From: Alphaproteobacteria bacterium
GTDB taxonomy: Bacteria > Pseudomonadota > Alphaproteobacteria > Micropepsales > Micropepsaceae
Reading direction: 5' to 3'
Assembly: GCA_028869355.1 (NCBI GenBank)
Contig: JAGWSK010000049.1
Span: forward strand, 1 to 10,260
Length of the DNA: 10,260 nt
Part shown: in pieces, positions 5,881 to 10,260 of the stretch
How positions within the stretch are numbered: the stretch's first letter is position 1
Layout: each line of letters opens with the position of its first letter
Notes under the pieces: model-generated
What the model was told of the DNA's origin: nothing
Seen by the model: the letters and a program-made list of their open reading frames with translations, nothing else
Databases searched by the model: none
Program-made: the position numbers and the translations under genes

Positions 5881-6980
5881 ACCATCCGCTTCTCAGATGG
5901 ACCACGTGGGCCAGCGCGCTCGCGACGGTGATCATTCTCGGCGGCATCGGCTATTACGCCGGCCTGTTCGGCGCGACCGAGAAACCTGACGCTGCCGCCG
6001 GTGGCGACGCGGAAATCAAAGGCACGGCGACGGTCACGACCACGGATGCGACCCAGGGCTCGCTTTCGCCCACGGCCACCGCCTATGGCGTGGTGACAGC
6101 CTCGCCGCAAAGCTCTTTTGTGATTCAAATTCCACGTGACGGCGTCTTCAAGGCTGTGAATGTCCGCGATGGCGATCTGGTGCGTAAGGGCCAGCCGATT
6201 GTCACTGTGATCACGGCCGCGGCCAATACGACCGCCTATGCGCAGGCGAAATCTGCAGTGGATTTTGCCACCCGCGATGTTCAGCGGTTGGAGCGGTTGT
6301 TCAACGAAAAGCTCGCCACCAACGATCAGGTCGCGACCGCGCGCAAGACTCTGGAAGACGCGAAGATCCAGCTCGACGCCCAGGCCAAAATCGGCGCCGG
6401 CGAAGGCGAACAGACAATTAGCGCGCCGTTCGACGGGGTGATCACCGGTTTGATGGCAGTGCCGGGCGACAAAGTGCAGGCCAACAACCAGATTGCGACG
6501 CTGGTGAGCCGCACCAACCTGACGGTTCAGCTCAATCTCGAGCCCGACGATGCGGTCAAGCTCAAACCCGGTGCGAAAGTGATGCTGGGCAATACCTTTG
6601 GCGGCGATCAGATTGAAGGCAAACTCCGGTCGATCGGCGCCAGCGTCGATCCCATGACCCATCTGGTCAAAGCCCTCTGCGATGTTTCGGCACGTGATGC
6701 GTCGCATTTTGAATTGGGCGCCACTCTGCTTGCCAAAATCGACCTTCCGCCAAAGCAGGGCATCCTGGTGCCGCGCTCGGCGCTGCTCGAAGACTCCAGC
6801 GGCCCGTATATTTTCACGATCTCCGATGACACGGCGCACAAGCAGAATGTGAAAGTCCTGGTCGAAACCGACGACAAGGCGCTGGTCGACGGCGTCGATC
6901 CCGCGCTCGGTACCAAAGTCGTGGTGGACAACAACACTGAGCTCGATGACGACACGCCGGTGCAGGAGGCCAAGTCATGA
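5877..6980 (+). CDS. RND efflux periplasmic adaptor (membrane fusion protein, HlyD/CzcB-like)
   Basis: This 367-residue adaptor would bridge the RND permease and the outer-membrane channel. An N-terminal hydrophobic anchor spans about residues 10-31 with no lipobox, so it is probably held as an uncleaved membrane segment. The two halves of the lipoyl domain are visible: IPRDGVFKAVNVRDGDLVRKG (85-105) and ISAPFDGVITGLMAVPGDKV (181-200). Between them lies the alpha-hairpin (about 113-176) with DVQRLERLFNEKLATNDQVATA. The beta-barrel and membrane-proximal parts follow, ending in an acidic tail (ELDDDTPVQE). The ATG at 5877 overlaps the upstream stop as ATGA and has AAGGA (5863-5867) 9 nt upstream. 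A frame open from 5724 would only add a translation of the 15-bp repeats in another frame. The stop overlaps the RND start. No His-rich metal-binding N-terminus, as in some CzcB proteins, is present. Confidence 0.96.
   Translation: MNHPLLRWTTWASALATVIILGGIGYYAGLFGATEKPDAAAGGDAEIKGTATVTTTDATQGSLSPTATAYGVVTASPQSSFVIQIPRDGVFKAVNVRDGDLVRKGQPIVTVITAAANTTAYAQAKSAVDFATRDVQRLERLFNEKLATNDQVATARKTLEDAKIQLDAQAKIGAGEGEQTISAPFDGVITGLMAVPGDKVQANNQIATLVSRTNLTVQLNLEPDDAVKLKPGAKVMLGNTFGGDQIEGKLRSIGASVDPMTHLVKALCDVSARDASHFELGATLLAKIDLPPKQGILVPRSALLEDSSGPYIFTISDDTAHKQNVKVLVETDDKALVDGVDPALGTKVVVDNNTELDDDTPVQEAKS
6964..6969 (+). promoter_or_regulatory. Strong ribosome binding site of the RND permease gene
   Basis: AGGAGG lies inside the end of the adaptor gene, 7 nt before the ATG at 6977, whose first bases form the ATGA overlap with the adaptor stop. 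This is a full consensus site and supports the chosen start. Confidence 0.85.
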
Positions 6981-9900
6981 ACCTCGCCGTTTGGGCTTCG
7001 CAACACCGCCGGTCGCTGATCTTCCTGCTGCTGGTGGCGGCGCTGGCCGGCGCGGTCAGCGCCCTTGGCCTGCCGGTTGCGCTGTTTCCGCAGGTCAGCT
7101 TCCCACGCATCGCGATCACCGTTGATGCCGGAGATCAGCCGGCCAGCCAGATGATCACGCTGGTGACCCGTCCCGTCGAACAGGCGGTGAAAAGCGTGCC
7201 CGGTCTGCTCGAGGTGCGCTCGACCACCAGCCGCGGCACATCGGAAATGTCGCTGAACTTCGACTGGGGCACCGACATGTCCGTCGCGACACTAAAGGTG
7301 CAGGCCGAAATCAGCCGGCTTTTGCCGTCCCTTCCCCAGGGGACAAGTTTCGACATCCGGCAGATGAATACCAATGTCTTCCCGGTGGCGGCATACAGCC
7401 TGACATCCCAGAAGCTGCCCCTCCTGAAAATCCGCGAGATTGCCGAAACCGAACTGCTGCCGCTGTTGTCGTCGATCAAGGGCGTGCAGCGGGTCGAAGT
7501 GCTCGGCTCGGCGCCGCGCGAAGTGCGTGTCGATGTCGATCCGGTCAAGTTGTCCAGTCTTGGCCTGGCCATGGACGACGTCGTCAAGGCGCTGCAGGGC
7601 GCCAATGTGCTTCAGGCCGTCGGACTGGTACAGGACCGGCACAAGCTGCTGCTAACGCTGGCGGACAACCAGCTCAAAACCGCCGAGGATGTCCGCAACA
7701 TCGTTCTGCACACCCAGGCGCCCCCCGGGCCCAATGGTGCAGCGCCCGGCCCCGGCGGCACAATTCCATTATCCAGCATCGCCCGGATTTATGAGACCGA
7801 GGCCCCGAATTACGGCATCGTCACCGCCGAGCCGTGGGACGCGAACAGCAACGCTGTGCACAAACCGGCGGTTGGCAAACCCGCCATCATTCTGCAGGTC
7901 AAGCAGCAACAGGACGGCAATACGGTCCAGATCGTCAACCAGATCAAATCGACGATCGCCGCCTATGCGCCCAAGCTGCCGAAGGATCTGCATATCAGCA
8001 ACTGGTACGACCAGAGCGAGCTCATTCTCGGTTCGGCGAACAGCGTGTTTGAGGCGGTTCTGATCGGTGTGGCACTGGCCGCGCTGGTGCTGCTCGCGTT
8101 CCTGCGCGACTTCAAAGTCACAGTCATCACCCTCATCGTGGTGCCCGCGGTGCTGGCCTCGACCGTGCTGCTGCTGTCAGTTCTGGGCATGAGCTTCAAC
8201 ATCATGACTCTGGGCGGTATGGCGGCGGCGATCGGTCTGATCATCGACGATGCCATCGTGATGATTGAACAGATCGAACGGCGACGGCATAGCAGTGGCG
8301 AAAAAGGGCGCGAAGAAATTCGCGCCGCGACCTGGGAATTTCTCAAGCCGCTCGCCGGGTCCTCGGCCGCCACCACGATCATTTTCATTCCGCTTGCGTT
8401 TCTGAGTGGCGTAACTGGCGCGTTCTTCAAATCGCTCGCGCTGACACTGGCGTCGTCGCTGGTCGTATCGTTCATAGCAGCGTTCTTCGCCATACCGCTG
8501 CTCGCCGACTATTTCCTCACGGCCAAGGAGCACCACGACCGCAATGGCCCGATCTTCCGCGGCGTGCTGTGGGCGTACCGGCGCATTTTCCAGGGCATGC
8601 TGCGCAGTCCGCCGCTGTTACTGCCGGTGCTCGCAGGATTCCTTGCCGTCGGATATCTCGCCTACACGCATGTCGGCTCGGGGTTCATGCCGGTGATGGA
8701 CGAAGGCGGCTTCGTTTTCGACTACATCGCGCCGCCCGGGAATTCGCTCCAGGACACCGACAAAATGCTTCGTCAGGTTGAGCTGATTATCAGCCAGATT
8801 CCGGAGGTTCAGAGTTACTCCCGGCGGACCGGATTGCAGCTTGGAGGCGGTCTGACCGAACCGAATACCGGTGACATCTTCATCCGGCTCAAACCGCAGC
8901 CCCGGCGACCGATGGAAGAGGTGATGAACGAAATCCGGACCAAGGCCCAGATGGCGGTTCCGGGCCTCGACATCGAGACGGCGCAGCTGATGGAAGACCT
9001 GATCGGCGATCTCACGGCGGTGCCGCAGCCGATTGAGGTACAGATTTATGGCGACGATCCCAACGTCCTGTTGCAGGTTGCGCCAAAGGTTGCGAATGCG
9101 ATCCAGGCCGTTCCCGGTGTGACAGAAATCGAAAACGGTGTGATTATTTCGGGCGACGCGTTCAATATTCGCGTCGATCCGGTGAAGGCCGGGGCGGAAG
9201 GTCTGACGCCGGACGCTGTCACCAGCCAGGTCAACACCTATCTGACCGGGACCGTGGCGACGCAATTGCGCGAAGTTGCCCGGTCCGTTGACGTCCGCGT
9301 AACCATCCCATCGAACCTGCACCAGACGCCGGCTGATTTACGGGCGTTGCGGATCGAGGCGCCGGACGGGCATTACGTGCCGCTCGGCCGGGTCGCAGAC
9401 ATCACGTTGCTGACCGGTCTGCCCGAAATCACGCGCGACAATCTGAAGCCGATGGTGGCGGTCACAGCGCGTATTGTCGGGCGCGATCTCGGCAGCACGG
9501 CCGCGGATGTGAAGACGCTGCTCGACAAATCGGACCTGTTCCCGTCCGGTACCTATTATCAACTGGGCGGACTCTACGCCCAGCAGCAGATTGCGTTCCG
9601 CGGTCTGATGGTCGTTCTCGGCGCCGCCGTCGCGCTCGTCTTCTTCCTGCTGCTTTATCTCTATGAGAGCGTGAAGACGGCGATTGTGATCATCGCAATG
9701 CCTTTGTGCGCGATGGGTGCGGTGTTCCTCGGATTGTGGGCCACGGGCATCGAGCTGAATATTTCAGCCATGATGGGCATGACCATGATCGTGGGCATCG
9801 TGACCGAGATCGCGGTGTTCTACTTCTCGGAATACGAACTCCTGACCGGCGAAGGCATGTCGCATGATCGGGCGGTTGTGGAAGCCGGCGTCAACCGGTT

Positions 9901-10141
9901 CCGGCCGATTGCGATGACCACCATCGCGGCCATTCTGGCCCTGCTGCCGCTGGCGGTGGGTCTCGGTCAGGGTTCGGCCATGCAACAGCCGCTGGCGATT
10001 GCGATCATCTCCGGATTGATCGTGCAAATGCCCCTGGTTTTGCTGGTCATGCCGCTGGCGTTCTGGTTGTGGAGCCGCAAAACGACGACGCGGAGTGCGG
10101 AAGTACCCGAGTTTGGCGCCGCGAAACTACCTGCCGAGTGA
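6977..10141 (+). CDS. RND-family efflux permease (AcrB/CusA superfamily, 1054 aa)
   Basis: This is the inner-membrane, proton-driven engine of the tripartite pump, of normal family length. TM1 is at about 11-31; a periplasmic porter loop follows to about 355, then TM2-TM6, a second large loop from about 565, and TM8-TM12 to about 1033. The TM4 motif AAAIGLIIDDAIVMIEQIERR carries Asp424/Asp425, matching AcrB Asp407/Asp408. TM10 reads MTMIVGIVTEIAVFYFSEYE, with Glu944 where AcrB has Lys940 and CusA has Glu939. TM11 has RFRPIAMTTIAAI with Arg976, matching AcrB Arg971, and Ile978 where CusA has Lys984. The second loop contains GFMPVMDEGGF, RRTGLQLGGGLTEPN and QLMEDLIGDLTAVPQPIEV, blocks I associate with a subfamily often labelled CusA/CzcA-like without proven substrate. 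A Pro/Gly-rich insert lies at about 246-260 of the first loop. Transport function is certain; the substrate (metal or organic compound) is not. Confidence 0.97.
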   Translation: MNLAVWASQHRRSLIFLLLVAALAGAVSALGLPVALFPQVSFPRIAITVDAGDQPASQMITLVTRPVEQAVKSVPGLLEVRSTTSRGTSEMSLNFDWGTDMSVATLKVQAEISRLLPSLPQGTSFDIRQMNTNVFPVAAYSLTSQKLPLLKIREIAETELLPLLSSIKGVQRVEVLGSAPREVRVDVDPVKLSSLGLAMDDVVKALQGANVLQAVGLVQDRHKLLLTLADNQLKTAEDVRNIVLHTQAPPGPNGAAPGPGGTIPLSSIARIYETEAPNYGIVTAEPWDANSNAVHKPAVGKPAIILQVKQQQDGNTVQIVNQIKSTIAAYAPKLPKDLHISNWYDQSELILGSANSVFEAVLIGVALAALVLLAFLRDFKVTVITLIVVPAVLASTVLLLSVLGMSFNIMTLGGMAAAIGLIIDDAIVMIEQIERRRHSSGEKGREEIRAATWEFLKPLAGSSAATTIIFIPLAFLSGVTGAFFKSLALTLASSLVVSFIAAFFAIPLLADYFLTAKEHHDRNGPIFRGVLWAYRRIFQGMLRSPPLLLPVLAGFLAVGYLAYTHVGSGFMPVMDEGGFVFDYIAPPGNSLQDTDKMLRQVELIISQIPEVQSYSRRTGLQLGGGLTEPNTGDIFIRLKPQPRRPMEEVMNEIRTKAQMAVPGLDIETAQLMEDLIGDLTAVPQPIEVQIYGDDPNVLLQVAPKVANAIQAVPGVTEIENGVIISGDAFNIRVDPVKAGAEGLTPDAVTSQVNTYLTGTVATQLREVARSVDVRVTIPSNLHQTPADLRALRIEAPDGHYVPLGRVADITLLTGLPEITRDNLKPMVAVTARIVGRDLGSTAADVKTLLDKSDLFPSGTYYQLGGLYAQQQIAFRGLMVVLGAAVALVFFLLLYLYESVKTAIVIIAMPLCAMGAVFLGLWATGIELNISAMMGMTMIVGIVTEIAVFYFSEYELLTGEGMSHDRAVVEAGVNRFRPIAMTTIAAILALLPLAVGLGQGSAMQQPLAIAIISGLIVQMPLVLLVMPLAFWLWSRKTTTRSAEVPEFGAAKLPAE

Positions 10142-10176
10142 CATTGCGAATCCACCGCACCGCAGGAGTAAGCAGG

Positions 10177-10202
10177 GAGGGGAAAGCACAATCTTTCCCC
10201 TC
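10177..10202 (+). terminator. Strong hairpin after the RND gene, probable (partial) terminator
   Basis: GAGGGGAAAG (10177-10186) and CTTTCCCCTC (10193-10202) make a perfect 10-bp stem with a 6-nt CACAAT loop, 35 bases after the RND stop. The following sequence, GTTCTCAC, is only moderately T-rich, so termination may be incomplete. The hairpin ends 8 bases before the ribosome site of the next gene, so it might instead set the ratio between the pump operon and that gene. Confidence 0.55.
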
Positions 10203-10221
10203 GTTCTCACAGGAGACACGT

Positions 10222-10260
10222 ATGCAGCAGACCGACGAAATCAACCGCCTCTTCAAGAGC
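10222..10260 (+). CDS. Start of an unidentified gene, truncated by window end
   Basis: Only the first 13 codons are visible (MQQTDEINRLFKS), and I do not recognise the family from them. The start is well supported: AGGAGA (10211-10216) lies 5 nt before the ATG and the frame is open to the window end. The predicted N-terminus is polar and carries no signal peptide, so a cytoplasmic protein is likely. It is in the same direction as the efflux operon, 80 bases downstream, with a strong hairpin between. Confidence 0.6.
   Translation, partial: MQQTDEINRLFKS

Noticed and set aside
5628..6839. Long minus-strand open frame (403 codons) opposite the adaptor gene
   Set aside because: Its product is His/Arg-rich with no recognisable domain, typical of antisense frames in GC-rich coding DNA, and the plus strand carries a clear gene.

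Overview
The window looks like chromosomal DNA of a Gram-negative proteobacterium, most likely an alphaproteobacterium. This is inferred from the roughly 60% GC content, tight gene packing, a proteobacterial-type glucokinase, a TTT/Bug-type periplasmic binding protein, an outer-membrane lipoprotein and a tripartite RND pump. The genus cannot be fixed from the sequence alone. No tRNA, rRNA, CRISPR array, insertion sequence or phage gene was seen.

Layout. (1) Positions 1-1621, + strand: the 3' two-thirds of a Glk-family glucokinase, then a coupled gene for a divergent TctC/Bug-type periplasmic solute-binding protein with no permease beside it. (2) Positions 1638-4248, - strand: an operon read right to left, with an OmpR-family response regulator, a HAMP-containing sensor histidine kinase (14-nt overlap) and an integral-membrane isoprenylcysteine-methyltransferase-like (ICMT) protein. 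(3) Positions 4249-4410: a 162-bp divergent intergenic region with candidate regulator repeats and a candidate sigma70-type promoter. (4) Positions 4411-10141, + strand: an operon encoding an outer-membrane efflux lipoprotein, a membrane-anchored periplasmic adaptor and a 1054-residue RND permease, joined by two ATGA stop/start overlaps. (5) Positions 10142-10260: a strong hairpin, then the first 13 codons of an unidentified gene.

Working model. The two-component system probably senses an envelope or toxicant signal and controls both its own operon and the divergent efflux operon through the shared intergenic region. The three efflux proteins would form one envelope-spanning, proton-driven pump. 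Several features lean towards metal-efflux (CzcCBA/CusCBA) relatives: a glutamate in TM10 of the permease where CusA has Glu939, a CzcC-like LFDHNQGNI motif in the outer-membrane protein, and a CzcN/NccN-like methyltransferase in the regulator operon. The permease nevertheless keeps the AcrB-like Asp-Asp pair and Arg, and no metal-specific sensor motif is visible, so the substrate stays open.

Most distinctive points: a 15-bp tandem repeat that gives the outer-membrane protein a Met/Glu/Pro-rich tail, the mixed proton-relay residues of the permease, the linked ICMT-like gene, and the 11-bp-phased repeats upstream of both operons. I found no wholly undescribed system that I can support. The efflux cluster is the best candidate for unusual biology.
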